Positions 1-9,692 of a stretch of DNA of 64,000 nt are shown here, in pieces. The stretch's first letter is position 1. Each line of letters begins with the position of its first letter. Below the pieces are notes generated by a model. The model was given only the letters and a program-made list of their open reading frames with translations, did not search any database and was not told the DNA's origin. This DNA comes from Mesorhizobium sp. (GTDB taxonomy: Bacteria > Pseudomonadota > Alphaproteobacteria > Rhizobiales > Rhizobiaceae): the NCBI GenBank assembly GCA_004963905.1, contig SUGL01000023.1:1-64000 (forward strand). Direction: 5' to 3'. A program made the position numbers and the translations under genes.

Positions 1-169
1 AGACGAGCTTGCAGTCGAGTTGCTCTTCGAGTTTTTGCAGCGCAAGGCTCACGGAGGGCAGGCTCATTCGAAGACGTTTTGCGGCGCCCGTGATGCTCCT
101 CTCTTCAGCGATGATGCAAAAACTGCGCAAGAGGTTCCAGCTCAGGTTTTGGCCGCCCAGATTGCCCAA
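1..169 (-). CDS. LysR-family transcriptional regulator, N-terminal part (runs off the left edge)
   Basis: The minus strand reads the DNA-binding half of a LysR-type regulator, about 55 residues, before the window ends. The segment NLLRSFCIIAEERSITGAAK followed by RLRMSLPSVSLALQKLEEQL is the typical winged helix-turn-helix of the family: a helix ending in an acidic loop, the G-A-A turn, and a recognition helix followed by the L-E-E-L linker. No ATG precedes it in frame; a TTG at 169 is the nearest plausible start, so the start is uncertain. It lies downstream of, and in the same direction as, the broken ATP-grasp gene, and may be damaged as well. The effector domain, and so the regulated pathway, cannot be seen. 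Confidence 0.6.
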   Translation of the reverse strand, partial: MGNLGGQNLSWNLLRSFCIIAEERSITGAAKRLRMSLPSVSLALQKLEEQLDCKLV

Positions 170-225
170 GAGGGCGCCTGGTTTGTCTCCTGGGCGTTCA
201 CACCCACCCCGCCATTGAGGCAATT

Positions 226-1270
226 TCAAGATGTCCAACATGGCCGGGGGATCCCAATTCCGAAGCAGCGCAGGTGGGCGACATGGAGGATTTGATTTAT
301 CAAGCTTGAGTAACTGTGTCCGGCGGTCATTGCGGCTGTAGCAAAAGTAGAGTGGATGTTGAGCCCCGGCAGCGGGTTAATCTCCAGGACGAACGGCTGG
401 CCCGCGCGATCGATCCGGAGGTCGACGCGGGCATAGTCCCGGCACTGGCACGCACGGAAGGATGCAACCGAAATATCCTGCACCAAAGTCGCAAGGCCGC
501 TCCCAATTTCCGCCGGGCAAACTTTCGGCCGGCTCGCGGCCGCCTGGTACTTCGCTTCCCAAGTATAAATACCAGTTTCGCCGAGCTCGATCTCCACCGA
601 GGGAAATACCTCGAGCTCTCCGTTTCCATGCAGCGCAACGCAGATTTCACGACCGTCAATGTATTCTTCCACGAGCGCATCCTGCGCATACTGCGTGACG
701 ACCGCTTCCACAGCCTGACTCAACTGAGCGGGCTCATGTACGAGCTGTAATCCGAAGCTGTTGTCTTCGTGACGCGGCTTCACTACCACCGGGAATCGCA
801 GGTCGCCGGTACTCTCGGTTCCCAGGCGCATGACGCGAAAGTTCGGTGTCGGCACGCCACTGTTGCGGATGGGTGTCTTGGTGATGACCTTATCATACGT
901 TATACCAAGCCAGAGCGGGCTCGATCCGGTGTACGGAACACCGGCCATCTCAAGCATAGCCGGAACCTGCGTGACACGGTGCTCGCCATGAGTGCCCTCC
1001 GCCAAGTTGAAGACGATACCCGAGGGACGGGCTTGCGGATCGGGTGGCATGAATCGCTCGAGCGTAGCGAGCAGTGTTTTGTCGCCTTCGCACAGCAGCG
1101 TCTCGTGGCCGACCTCTTGCAGTGCCGACCACCACGCTACTAATTGTGCCCGAGACCACGCTTCTAGTTGTGCCCCAATTCGGCCATGGCTGCGGCGGTT
1201 TCGGACAAGGCTGACCGAAGCGGTTGATCACGTCCGTAGAATCAACGTCCGTCACGATGGCTACCCGCAT
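226..1270 (-). pseudogene. D-alanine-D-alanine ligase-like ATP-grasp gene, disrupted near its 5' end
   Basis: Residues read from 1140 down to 226 form an ATP-grasp ligase resembling Ddl: the lysine strand FPVVVKPRHEDNSFGLQL, the acidic VEEYIDGREICVAL and the metal-binding EINPLPGLN motif are all present. A good start (MRVAIVTDVDSTDVINRFGQ, ATG at 1270) lies upstream in another frame, and the two frames meet in a short tandem repeat at about 1131-1176. An intact relative would run directly from the first segment into GHETLLCEGDKTLLATLERF. The gene therefore seems to have been broken by an insertion remnant or rearrangement there. An internal start at ATG 1050 could still give a shortened protein lacking the first lobe, but loss of function is more likely. 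The natural product could be a dipeptide ligase rather than a true Ddl. Confidence 0.6.
1131..1176. repeat. Two 22-bp imperfect direct repeats, 24-bp period, at the gene break
   Basis: The copies at 1131-1152 and 1155-1176 both read ACCACGCT-A/T-CTA-A/G-TTGTGCCC and end in G or C. They sit exactly where the ATP-grasp reading frame breaks. Short tandem repeats of this kind occur at the ends of some insertion sequences (for example IS21-like), so this may be the scar of an excised or decayed element. No transposase gene is next to it. Confidence 0.45.
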
Positions 1271-1659
1271 GAGCTACTCCTTGGATTTGTCCGCTATCAG
1301 TTCATTGGCTCGGAACTTCTGATTGATGGAGGTTGATGGCTAAACTCCGCGCCTTCTCGGTCCAATGCAATCGGCGTGCCACCGTGTTAAAACAAAGAGG
1401 AAGCCTGTTTTTCGCGCCGGGCTGTCGCGGCTCAATGTGTCGTGTCTCAGACAAGACCTCTTCAATCGGATATGGCTGAACATGACAGGAAGTGGCCGGC
1501 TGAGGCGACTTCTTGGACGACATGCGAACCTGGATGACGGCAAGTGCCATAACGATCAGGGCCGCTACAAAATCTCAGCATCGATCGCCGGGATCAATTG
1601 GCGGTCGAAGTTATGATCCGAGCCGTGATGCGGCAGGACGTGCTGGCGATTCCGTGCCC
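1271..1659. other. Non-coding debris between gene remnants
   Basis: No convincing gene is seen. A 40-odd codon reading frame from ATG 1336 contains a stretch (LKQRGSLFF) that vaguely recalls the N-terminal part of IS5-type transposases, but it is too short and diverged to call. The stretch is best read as decayed mobile-element sequence. Confidence 0.35.
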
Positions 1660-1872
1660 TACTGGGTCTACCCTGGGCACGCTAAAATCGTGCGCATGGT
1701 CCTGATCCGTCCGTTTAGTCGGGAGGTAGAGCGCTACGAGAATCTGAAAAAGTCTCTGGCTACCTATCGGCTGGCCTTTGGCCAGCCCCGGCAAGATGAC
1801 TTGATTGACCTGTTTTCGACGTTCGGATCTGACGTGGTGGCGGAGCTAGCTGACTTGCAAATCTCGCTTCAG
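1660..1872 (+). pseudogene. C-terminal stump of an SNF2/DEAD-type helicase
   Basis: The plus strand encodes HAKIVRMVLIRPFSREVERY, then an ENLKK...YRLAFGQPRQDDLIDL segment and a tail ending DLQISLQ. I recall this pattern from the extreme C-terminus of large plasmid-borne SNF2/DEAD-box helicases. No helicase motifs (Walker A, DEAH) lie upstream, and the similarity ends at about 1872 although the frame stays open. It is therefore a fragment, left when the region was rearranged. The family assignment is by memory of the tail sequence only. Confidence 0.35.
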
Positions 1873-2038
1873 ACCATCGAAGATTGGCTCCTTTGCCTGT
1901 TAATGAGGCGTTGGACTGTTGGTCGGATCGCGCATCGACAGCTCAAGCGCGCTCGTTTAACGGACCCAGGGTCGCCTGACGCATGGCGGCTAAAGGCGAT
2001 ATTGGGCTGCAAACCTCAAGGTCGGATTGGGCCTGCTT

Positions 2039-2734
2039 TCAGATGTCGGACTCCGGACCGTCATCCTGATCGCAATCTGAAAACCCCGGTATGATGTCGC
2101 CCGCCAGCAGCTTTTCTTTCGACAGCAGCCCGGCGTCCTCAAGCGCCTCGAAATCCGGCAGCTGGCGCAGCGTGTCAAGCCCGAACTGCGAGAGAAAATT
2201 CTTCGTCGTCACATAGGTGTAGGGCGCGCCCGGCTGTGGGCTGCGCGGCCCCGAGGCGATCAGCTGCTCAGCGCGCAGCACGCCGATCAAATCGCGAGAC
2301 ACCTCCTTGCCGAAGAAGCTCGACAGCTCTGCGCGCGTGATCGGCTGGAAATAGGCGATACACATTAGGACAAGAGCTTCCGACTGCGACAGTTCTTTTG
2401 CCCCCTCGCCCGCCGCCGTGCCGAAGGCGGCGCGGATGGCGTCGCCAAAAATTTTCTTGGTCCGGTGCTGCCAGCCGCCGGCGACCGCGACCAGTTCATA
2501 AGGGCGGCCGGCGAGTTCGGTGCGGATGTCGTCGATGATCAGCTCGATATTGCAGTTTCTTCCCACCACCCGCGCGAGGACACTCCGTGTCACCGGTTCA
2601 TTTGCGGCAAAGATCACGGCTTCGACGCGGCCCATCCATTCGCGCCAGCGCAGTTCTGGCGGTAGGTGCTCCAGCTCGGTATCCAGCAAAGCCGGCTGTT
2701 CGTTTGGCTTGCGGCGGGCAGACGCTTCGCTCAT
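2039..2734 (-). CDS. scpB: ScpB-like segregation and condensation protein, plasmid copy 1
   Basis: This 231-residue protein belongs to the ScpB family, the winged-helix partner of the SMC-ScpA condensin. The sequence shows two winged-helix blocks: residues about 25-95 (LPPELRWREWMGRVEAVIFA ... IIDDIRTELAGRPYELVAVAGGWQHRT) and about 115-200 (SEALVLMCIAYFQPITRAEL ... YVTTKNFL). The ATG at 2734 is chosen because it aligns with the start of the second copy at 26356. It lies 2 bp after the stop of the DUF1403 gene, so the two form an operon. A chromosomal ScpB normally sits next to scpA; here there is no scpA, and the partner is DUF1403. It may be a plasmid-specific segregation or recombination accessory. 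Function beyond the fold is inference. Confidence 0.85.
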   Translation of the reverse strand: MSEASARRKPNEQPALLDTELEHLPPELRWREWMGRVEAVIFAANEPVTRSVLARVVGRNCNIELIIDDIRTELAGRPYELVAVAGGWQHRTKKIFGDAIRAAFGTAAGEGAKELSQSEALVLMCIAYFQPITRAELSSFFGKEVSRDLIGVLRAEQLIASGPRSPQPGAPYTYVTTKNFLSQFGLDTLRQLPDFEALEDAGLLSKEKLLAGDIIPGFSDCDQDDGPESDI

Positions 2735-2736
2735 CC

Positions 2737-3690
2737 CTACAACCCAAACAGCCGAAACGTGCTGCGGCCGGAGAGCTCGCGCACGGCATCCAATTGTAGT
2801 AGCCGGTCGAACAAGCGCCGCGCCGCAAAACGCGACAGGTTTTTGGTCGTCAGCGAGCCCGAAACGGCGTCTTCGTCGAGCAGTCTTTGGATCACATCGC
2901 CCGCCCCCTTTGCCCTGAGCTTCGGTGCGACGGCGATTAGCCGCTCCGCGCGACGCGACAGCTCGCCGGCCAACCGGCAGGCGTCGGCCGCTGATCGAAG
3001 CAGCGCCAGGCAAACCGCGCGCTCAAAATTTTGCTCCCGGGGCCGGATGCGCTTGCCGCCGGGCTCGCGGCGAAAAGCCGGACCAAAAACCTGCGCCATC
3101 AGCAGCGGCAGCGGCCGCGGCCAGCGCAGGCTTTGCGCCAGCACCAGGTCGGCCAGCCACCAGGCAAGAAGTTCGCAATCCGGTCGCGTCGCGACGACAC
3201 GAGCGGCGATCGCCGCGGCGGCGAACGGCGCCGGCCGCTGCGACCCTGCCAAAGTATCGATCTCCACGCAAAGCGCGGCGAGCGCAGCACCGTCCCAGTG
3301 CAGGCCCAGCTGGTCGACGATCTTTTCGAGCCGGCCGGGCGTCGCGGCGGGCGGTTGCCCGGCCAAATGCCGCCAGGCGCCAAAGATGGCGCCGGCGGGA
3401 CCGGGATCAGCACCTGGGGGACGCAAATGCCAGGCATCGCGCAAGGCGGCCGCGTCCTCGGCGCGGCCGGCCAGCCGCATGCTGGCGGCGGCGCAATTGA
3501 GCGCTAGCCGCTGCCGCCAAGCCCCGGCCCAGCTCGGTTGCGCGCGGGCGAGCGTGTCGAGCGCTCCCAGGGCGGCGCCGGCCTGGAAGGCGGCGTCGAT
3601 CTCGCAAGCGTTACGGCCGGGCGCGAGCGCCCAGACCGGCACGGCCGGCGGCGGGGCGTGATTGGCGGTCGCGGGATCGAGGCGAATCAT
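2737..3690 (-). CDS. DUF1403 family protein, copy 1
   Basis: A 317-residue alanine- and arginine-rich helical protein of the DUF1403 family, known mainly from rhizobial plasmids and without an assigned function. Its C-terminal third (GDVIQRLLDEDAVSGSLTTK, then a block ending RELSGRSTFRLFGL) closely matches the second copy at 25386-26351. That region looks like a winged-helix domain. It is followed after 2 bp by scpB. Upstream lies a divergent intergenic region of about 120 bp with a dif-like palindrome; originally the recombinase gene now starting at 10736 lay on the other side, before Tn3 insertion. The conserved neighbourhood suggests a role in plasmid recombination or segregation, but that is inference. 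Confidence 0.85.
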   Translation of the reverse strand: MIRLDPATANHAPPPAVPVWALAPGRNACEIDAAFQAGAALGALDTLARAQPSWAGAWRQRLALNCAAASMRLAGRAEDAAALRDAWHLRPPGADPGPAGAIFGAWRHLAGQPPAATPGRLEKIVDQLGLHWDGAALAALCVEIDTLAGSQRPAPFAAAAIAARVVATRPDCELLAWWLADLVLAQSLRWPRPLPLLMAQVFGPAFRREPGGKRIRPREQNFERAVCLALLRSAADACRLAGELSRRAERLIAVAPKLRAKGAGDVIQRLLDEDAVSGSLTTKNLSRFAARRLFDRLLQLDAVRELSGRSTFRLFGL

Positions 3691-3764
3691 TGCTTTCGAG
3701 GGTAACGCGCGCGTGCGCTTTGCGCCATGATTTTCACGCCGAAACGCACAGCCTGTCGGGCTAA

Positions 3765-3801
3765 CAAAACGAATGATAATGTTGCCTTATCGTTCGTTTT
3801 G
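3765..3801. other. dif-like candidate recombination site 1
   Basis: Two 15-bp arms, CAAAACGAATGATAA (3765-3779) and TTATCGTTCGTTTTG (3787-3801), are inverted repeats with one mismatch around the 7-bp spacer TGTTGCC. The layout (arms of 11-15 bp ending in ATAA/TTAT, spacer of 6-8 bp) is that of XerCD dif and Cre-type core sites. It lies in the divergent region between DUF1403 copy 1 and recombinase 1, as site 2 does in the second module. The spacer, read on the other strand, is GGCAACA against GGCAAGC in site 2. The alternative is an operator controlling the divergent genes. The Tn3 target duplication starts only 3 bp away. Confidence 0.6.
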
Positions 3802-3808
3802 CTCTCTA

Positions 3809-3853
3809 GGCCCTGTCGGCTCGAAGCTGGGATTTTGGCCAAGTTGAAGAACG
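3809..3853 (+). repeat. Left terminal inverted repeat of the Tn3-family transposon
   Basis: This is identical over 45 bp to the reverse complement of 10678-10722. The outer end is GGCCCTGTCGG, preceded by the target duplication CTCTA. It is a little longer than the classic 38-bp Tn3 repeat. Confidence 0.95.
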
Positions 3854-5111
3854 TTGTGGGAACATTGTCTCGCTAATTGACGAGTGCTTTGCCGGGGAAT
3901 GACAGTCTGCTCCAATTTTAGGGATTGGAGTGACGGGTTTGCATATTTCGCGAGAGGATTTGATCGGGCGCTGGAGCCTGAGCTATTCGGATATTGAATT
4001 TGTGAACGGCAAGCCGGCCCCGGCGCGACTGGGATTGGCGGTTCAGCTTAAGTTCTTCGCCGCGCAGGGCTTCTTTGTACAGGACCATGCCTCGATCCCG
4101 GCCGACAGCGTTTCCTGGCTGGCCGAGCAGCTTGGCGTCGAATCTGGCGCCATGACCCAGTATGATTTCTCCGGCCGGACTGCGCGCCGGCATTGTGCCG
4201 AGATTTTGCAGTATCTCGGCTTTCGGCGCCTGAAACGGTGCGATCGGGAAGAGCTGACATTATGGATCGCTGGCGAACTGTGTCCGACCGGGCAATCGGT
4301 CGGCGCCATGCTCGAGCAGGTTTTTCTGTGGTGCCGGGACCGTTGCATATACGGCCCGTCGCACAAGGAACTGGAACGCCTGGTGCGTTCGCAACGGCAA
4401 CACTATCTCGACGACTGGTTGACCGGGGTGAGCGCTCGCCTTTCAGCAAGCACGGTCGCATTGCTGGAAGCTTCTATTGCTGAGGCAGACGGCCAGACCG
4501 GCTTCAATACGATGAGAGGTGATGCTGGCCAAGCGTCGCTCGACAACATCCTCTGCATGACGGCGAAACTTGCCTTCATTCAGAAACTTGATCTGCCACG
4601 GGATATCCTGTCGACGACCGGCAAGGCATGGGTGGAACAGATTGTCCGCCGTGTCGCCGGCGAAAAGGCCTGGGAGATGCGGCGGCACCCTTCGGCCAAA
4701 CAAATCGGACTGTACGCAATTTATCTTTCGTCACGGCAAGCGCAGCTCACGGACGCGATGGTCGATTTGCTGCTCGAGACGGTCCACAAGATCGGGACGC
4801 GCTCGAAACGCAAGGTGGTCGGCGATATCGCGAAGGATATCGAGCGGGTTTATGGCAAGGAAAGATTGCTGGTTGAGATTGCCAGTGCTTCGATCGACGA
4901 GCCCGCGGGGCGCGTCTGCGATGTCATTTTCCCGATCGTCGGCAAGGACAAGCTGGCGGCGATCGTCAAGGAGAGCCAGGCGAAAGGGACTCTCGACCGG
5001 CGCATATATAAGGTGATGCGCTCGTCCTGGGCCAATCATTACCGGCGCATGCTGCCCAGTCTGCTTTCGGTTCTGGAATTCCGGTCGAACAATACCGTGT
5101 GGCGTCCGGTG

Positions 5112-6194
5112 CTAGTGGATTGATTCCAACGTTTGGAACCCTCGGTTTCGGGTGGCGATGATGTCGTCGGGATCGGCTCTCCAGACGAATGGCTTGGGGC
5201 TGTCGGCATTGTATTCGCGAACGAAGCGGTTGATGGCTGCCTGGAGATCGACGACGGAGTGGAAGACGCCGTGCTTGAGCCTGCGCCGGGTGAGTTTGGC
5301 GAAGAATCCCTCGACGGCATTGAGCCAGGAGCAGGAGGTCGGCGTGAAGTGGAAAGTCCAGCGCGGATGGCGCGCGAGCCAGGCGCGGACCTTGTCCTTC
5401 TTGTGTGCGGCGTAGTTGTCGAGGATGACGTGGATGGCCTTGTCGCCCGGCACCTCGCGCTCGATGCGGTTGAGGAAGCGGATGAACTCCTGATGGCGAT
5501 GGCGCTGCATGTTCTGCGCGATGACCGTGCCGTCCAGCACGTTGAGAGCGGCAAACAGCGTGGTCGTGCCGTGGCGCTTGTAGTCATGGGTGATCGTGCC
5601 GGCTCGGCCCTTCTTCATGGGCAGGCCGGGCTGTGTGCGGTCGAGCGCCTGGATCTGCGACTTCTCGTCGACCGAAAGCACCACCGCATGGGCCGGCGGA
5701 TCGACATACAAGCCAACGATGGTCGTGAGCTTGTCGGCGAAGGCCGGGTCGTTGGAGAGCTTGAACTGCCGCCAGCGATGCGGGCTGAGACCGTGGGCTT
5801 TCCAGATCGCCTGCACCGTCGACGCCGCGATGCCGGCGACCCTGGCCATCGCGCGCAGCGTCCAATGGGTCGCCTCATGCGGCGGCGGCTCCTGCGTCAG
5901 GCGGATGATCTCGGCAACACGCTCCGGCGGGACCGGCGTCTTTCCCGGCGGACGGGAGCGGTCGCAAAGCAGGCCATCCACGCCCTCATGCATGAACCGC
6001 TCCTGCCAGCGCCACACGCAGGTCTTGGATTTGCCGGTCTCGGCCATGATTGCCGTGGTGCCCACGCCGTCGCCGCTCAGAAGGACGATCCGCGCCCGCC
6101 AGACGTGTTTCTGCGGGCTCTTGGGGTTCGCGGTGATGGCGTTCAATCGCCGACGCTCGGCGGAAGATACGGTGAAGGAAATGTCGCTGCGCAT
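5112..6194 (-). CDS. IS630-family transposase
   Basis: A 360-residue transposase. Residues about 5-150 hold the helix-turn-helix region ([12 protein letters not shown] and [19 protein letters not shown]). The catalytic DDE triad is visible in [20 protein letters not shown] (first D), [14 protein letters not shown] (second D) and [13 protein letters not shown] (E). ATG at 6194 is taken as start; another in-frame ATG at 6209 is possible. The stop codon TAG is partly supplied by the target duplication CTAG, so the reading frame ends exactly at the element border. It looks complete and potentially active. Confidence 0.9.
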   Translation of the reverse strand: MRSDISFTVSSAERRRLNAITANPKSPQKHVWRARIVLLSGDGVGTTAIMAETGKSKTCVWRWQERFMHEGVDGLLCDRSRPPGKTPVPPERVAEIIRLTQEPPPHEATHWTLRAMARVAGIAASTVQAIWKAHGLSPHRWRQFKLSNDPAFADKLTTIVGLYVDPPAHAVVLSVDEKSQIQALDRTQPGLPMKKGRAGTITHDYKRHGTTTLFAALNVLDGTVIAQNMQRHRHQEFIRFLNRIEREVPGDKAIHVILDNYAAHKKDKVRAWLARHPRWTFHFTPTSCSWLNAVEGFFAKLTRRRLKHGVFHSVVDLQAAINRFVREYNADSPKPFVWRADPDDIIATRNRGFQTLESIH

Positions 6195-6262
6195 GCAGCA
6201 GACTCGCATGCCATCAAGCCAAGGGGAATCCCAATTCGGACTCTTTTGTTCCGATCAATCCA
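5116..6262 (-). mobile_element. IS630-family insertion sequence (1147 bp)
   Basis: The ends TGGATTGAT and ATCAATCCA are inverted repeats, and the element is flanked by CTAG at 5112-5115 and 6263-6266. IS630 elements target TA, and CTAG fits a TA-centred target. The single transposase gene is on the minus strand. The insertion splits the Tn3 transposase, giving the order of events: Tn3 arrived first, IS630 second. Confidence 0.9.
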
Positions 6263-8008
6263 CTAGTGGCGCTGGATTGGATCAGGAGCAAGGTGGATGA
6301 TGGCTGCCGGTTTGTGCCGATGCAGGATGTGCCGTTTGACGCGGTTATTCCGGCCAGATGGCGCAGTTCGGTCATCGATGACGATGGCCGTGTGAACCGG
6401 ATCAGCTACGAGCTTTGCGCCCTCACCCAGTTGCGTGATCGCATCCGCTCCAAGGAGATCTGGGTTGTCGGCGCGGACCGCTATCGCAATCCTGACGACG
6501 ATCTTCCCAGGGACTTCGAAATCCGTCGTGACGCCTATTACACAGTCCTCAACCTGACCCCGGACGCGCGAGCGTTCACAGCCGGCATTCGCAAGGAGCT
6601 TGAGCATGAGCTACTGCTTCTGAACCAAACGATCCCACGAAACGGCAAGGTCCGGCTGCTGTGGCGGGGCGAAAACCGCATATCGATTACACCGTTCAAG
6701 CCTCTGCCGGAACCGAAGGGGCTGGAAGCAATCAAGGGCGAGATCGGTCAGCGCTGGTCGATGACAGGATTGCTCGACGTGCTGAAGGAAGCCGCACTCG
6801 ATACCGGTCTGCTGGAGTCCTTCGAAACATCGGCGTCGAGAGTTGCCCTGTCGCGCGAGGCGCTGGATCGGCGGCTTCTGTTGTGCCTTTACGGTCTCGG
6901 CACGAATGCCGGGCTCAAGCGGATCGCCGGCGCAACACCTGATGTCAGCTACGACGAGTTGCTGCATGTTCACCGCCGCTTTATCCACGCGCCGGCGCTG
7001 AGGGAGGCGTGCGCGCGGGTTGCAAACGCGACCCTGGCCATCCGCAACGCAGCAGTCTGGGGTGACGCGGGTACGGCGTGCGCATCTGATTCGACAAAGT
7101 TCGGAGCGTGGGATCGCAATCTGATGACGGAATGGCATGCCCGCTACGGCGGCCGTGGTGTCATGATCTATTGGCATGTCGAAAAACGTGCGACCTGTGT
7201 CTATTCGCAATTGAAACGGTGCTCGTCCTCGGAGGTCGCCTCCATGATCGAGGGCGTGCTGCGTCATTGCACCGATATGGAAATCCAGCGCCAGTATGTC
7301 GACAGTCATGGTCAGAGCGCAGTCGGTTTCGCATTTTGCCGCCTTCTCGGCTTTGAACTCGCCCCACGCCTGAAGGCGATAGCCCGTCAGAAGCTTGCCA
7401 TCCCGGAAGCCTCGCTGCGCACAAGGCTGCCGAATCTCTTGCCGATCCTTTCCAGCGCGATCGACTGGGAGGAGATCGAGCAGCAATATGACGAGATGGT
7501 CAAATACACCGCCGCCATGCAGACGAGAACGGCGGACCCGGAGGCCATCCTGCGCCGTTTCTCCCGTGCCGAAGTGATGCACCCGACCTACAAGGCGCTG
7601 AGCGAGCTCGGCCGCGCGGTCAAGACGATATTCTTGTGCCGCTACCTTCGCCAGGAGGCATTCCGCCGGGAAATCCACGAGGGGCTGAATGTCGTCGAAA
7701 ACTGGAACAGCGCTAATGGCTTCGTGTTTTTCGGCAAGGGCGGCGAGATCGCCACGAACCGGATCGATGAGCAGGAGATTTCCGCTCTGGCTTTGCACCT
7801 GCTGCAGGCGTCACTGGTCTATGTGAACACACGCATGCTTCAGACCGTGCTGGTGGAACCGAAATGGGCCGCACGGATGGCGCCGGAAGACTATCGCGGC
7901 CTCACGCCTCTGATCTACAGTCACGTCAATCCTTATGGCCGTTTCGATCTCGACTTGAATAGTCGGATCGATTTTGATCGGCTGGCGGCATAATTTTTGG
8001 AGATGCCA

Positions 8009-9577
8009 ATGGTTAAAATTGCTGAATCATGCCTGAATGTTCTCTACCAACATGGGCTGTCGTCGGTGCAGTTCCAGTTTTGTTTCGAGAGAGCAAAGCA
8101 TGATCTTCTGGCCAATGACATGGCCTGCGACGCCATCGTTGCGGAGGTTATGCAGTCCATGGACGATCGTCCGGATGTGGCAACCTTGTTCGGATTGTTG
8201 CTGGATGAGGCACGAATGGGCATCGAGAATGACAGCCCATATGGAAAAGCCTTCCTGGAAAATGCGGAGAAGGCGATCAAGGCTCGCATTCCTGCCGGCG
8301 CTCGCGAGCCGCTTCACCGTTTGAAAATTGCTGGCTTGTATCGGCGTGCCAGTCTGCCCGTGCCAGACATACTGATGCTCGACCCGGTTGGGGAAAATTC
8401 CACCGACGAGATCCCGATGCCGGATCTTGATGGCGCGCTTGCCGTTTTAGCGGCAGAAGTTGAAGCTGAAGGCGGTGGCGCGTATGAGTTCTTCAGTGGC
8501 CTGGATGAGATGTCGGCAGGAATGCCGGAGGAGGTCAAAGCCGCGTTTGTCCATCATCTTTTGAGCCTCGACAATCCCTTTCTGGAGCGCTGTGCGCTCT
8601 ATTGGCTGGTATCCGGCACATCATTGACGCGAGAGGCCGTGGCCGCCGGCCTACGAGAAAGGCTCATGCGCGGGAAGCTGGAGCCTGAAACTTTATCCTA
8701 TTTGCCGATCATTCGCGGCTGGTTGTCGGCGAGCGCTGCCCGGGCGGCTATCGATGACATCGGCAAGCTGGCTCGGCGACAAGGTCTCGCCGATGTTTCC
8801 AATCAAAATAGGGCGGAGCCGATAGTCAGCGGCATCATGGCGACCACCGCTGACGGTGTTGGAGCGCAAGGCCTAACGATTGTGGGAAAACTGCAAGCCC
8901 AGACATTCGTTGCGATGATCCTGTTAAAAACCGGATACGGCATCAAAGATGCCTTTGTCATTCGTTGCCGTTCAAAGCGCGAAGCAACCAACATCGTCTC
9001 TTATGCCCGCCAGGAAGCAAACAGCGTCCGAATAGATCGAATGACTGCCGAGCTTCTGCTGGAAGCGGCTCTGGCAGATGGGATCGAAAACGGCCATCCA
9101 CCAGCGCCAGGCTTCATTGACGTCATGGAGGCTTGCAGCTTGAGCCAATTGCGGCCCCAGGAAAGGGATCTGCAGGCTTTGCTGGATCACGTCGATCCGC
9201 AAAAGGAAGTCCAGAATGCGACAGCGGCACAACTGGATCGGATGCTCCGCAATGAGCCCGCACTGGATGCGCTCGTCCCGCTCACCGATAGCTGGTTTGA
9301 AGACACAGGAGAAACACGCGGCATCGTCCAGGGATCTCGGTCGGCGCGGACAGTTGAAAAAAGGATCTGGGCCTTTCTCGAAGGCCGGCGAGACATTTGG
9401 GCGAGACGATTTCTGCAAACTGCGATCATTCTCAAATCGGCTAAAAAGGAACGGATGTCAAAAGCACTGGTAGCCGCAGCCTTCGCGCTGATGCACAAGC
9501 ATCCTCTACAGGACATCCCGCTCGTGGAAGATATCGTTATGACCACACTAGACGCAGGCGGCGGACCTCTGTGGTGA
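8009..9577 (+). CDS. Unknown 522-residue protein carried by the Tn3-family transposon
   Basis: I do not recognise this protein. It starts 15 bp after the transposase stop (ATG 8009 preceded by TTGGAG; ATG 8003 is an alternative) and so is likely co-transcribed with tnpA. It is mostly helical with no signal peptide or membrane segment. Conspicuous stretches are PILMLDPVGENSTDEIPMPD near residue 120 and SKREATNIVSYARQEANSV near residue 330. There is no Walker motif, HNH, PD-(D/E)XK or zinc cluster. Its placement between tnpA and the resolvase suggests a transposition accessory or a passenger gene; nothing in the sequence decides between them. Codon use looks like that of tnpA. Confidence 0.75.
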   Translation: MVKIAESCLNVLYQHGLSSVQFQFCFERAKHDLLANDMACDAIVAEVMQSMDDRPDVATLFGLLLDEARMGIENDSPYGKAFLENAEKAIKARIPAGAREPLHRLKIAGLYRRASLPVPDILMLDPVGENSTDEIPMPDLDGALAVLAAEVEAEGGGAYEFFSGLDEMSAGMPEEVKAAFVHHLLSLDNPFLERCALYWLVSGTSLTREAVAAGLRERLMRGKLEPETLSYLPIIRGWLSASAARAAIDDIGKLARRQGLADVSNQNRAEPIVSGIMATTADGVGAQGLTIVGKLQAQTFVAMILLKTGYGIKDAFVIRCRSKREATNIVSYARQEANSVRIDRMTAELLLEAALADGIENGHPPAPGFIDVMEACSLSQLRPQERDLQALLDHVDPQKEVQNATAAQLDRMLRNEPALDALVPLTDSWFEDTGETRGIVQGSRSARTVEKRIWAFLEGRRDIWARRFLQTAIILKSAKKERMSKALVAAAFALMHKHPLQDIPLVEDIVMTTLDAGGGPLW

Positions 9578-9692
9578 GTTGTCAATGAACAGGTCGCGGT
9601 CGTGGTTTCCTGTGTATTTTGGGTCCAAAACGATATATTGAACAAATTGACACGATGGCACACCCAAATTGAACAGTTAGCATGGTTAGGAC
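9578..9692. promoter_or_regulatory. Candidate res region of the transposon
   Basis: The 115 bp upstream of tnpR contain GTCCAAAACGATATATTGAAC-type dyad symmetry (9623-9643; arms GTCCAA and TTGAAC) and further half-sites TTGACA and TTGAACA nearby at about 9646-9680. Resolvase binding sites with several such dyads lie immediately upstream of tnpR in many Tn3 elements. The crossover point and the number of subsites cannot be fixed by eye. The tnpR promoter must also lie here. Confidence 0.5.

Larger units (their letters stand above)
3930..7993 (+). pseudogene. tnpA: Tn3-family transposase TnpA, split by an IS630 insertion
   Basis: The N-terminal part (3930-5114, GTG start with GGAG next to it) carries the DNA-binding region of Tn3 transposases. 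The C-terminal part (6266-7993) holds the DDE domain: the first aspartate in SDSTKFGAW, the second in QYVDSHGQS, and the glutamate near [14 protein letters not shown]. Removing the IS630 element together with one CTAG copy joins the codons ...[12 protein letters not shown]... in frame and restores one protein of about 970 residues, the normal Tn3 size. The gene is thus a recent knock-out rather than a decayed copy. The two halves might still be made separately (a GTG at 6266 could start the second), but an active split transposase would be unusual. Confidence 0.9.

Noticed and set aside
316..750. 144-codon frame on the plus strand
   Set aside because: Antisense shadow of the ATP-grasp gene, whose motifs are clear on the other strand.
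2735..3013. N-terminal extension of scpB copy 1
   Set aside because: The extra 93 residues overlap DUF1403 in another frame and have no counterpart in scpB copy 2.
5133..6266. 377-codon open frame on the plus strand
   Set aside because: Antisense to the IS630 transposase; the minus-strand frame has all DDE motifs and the element borders fit it.
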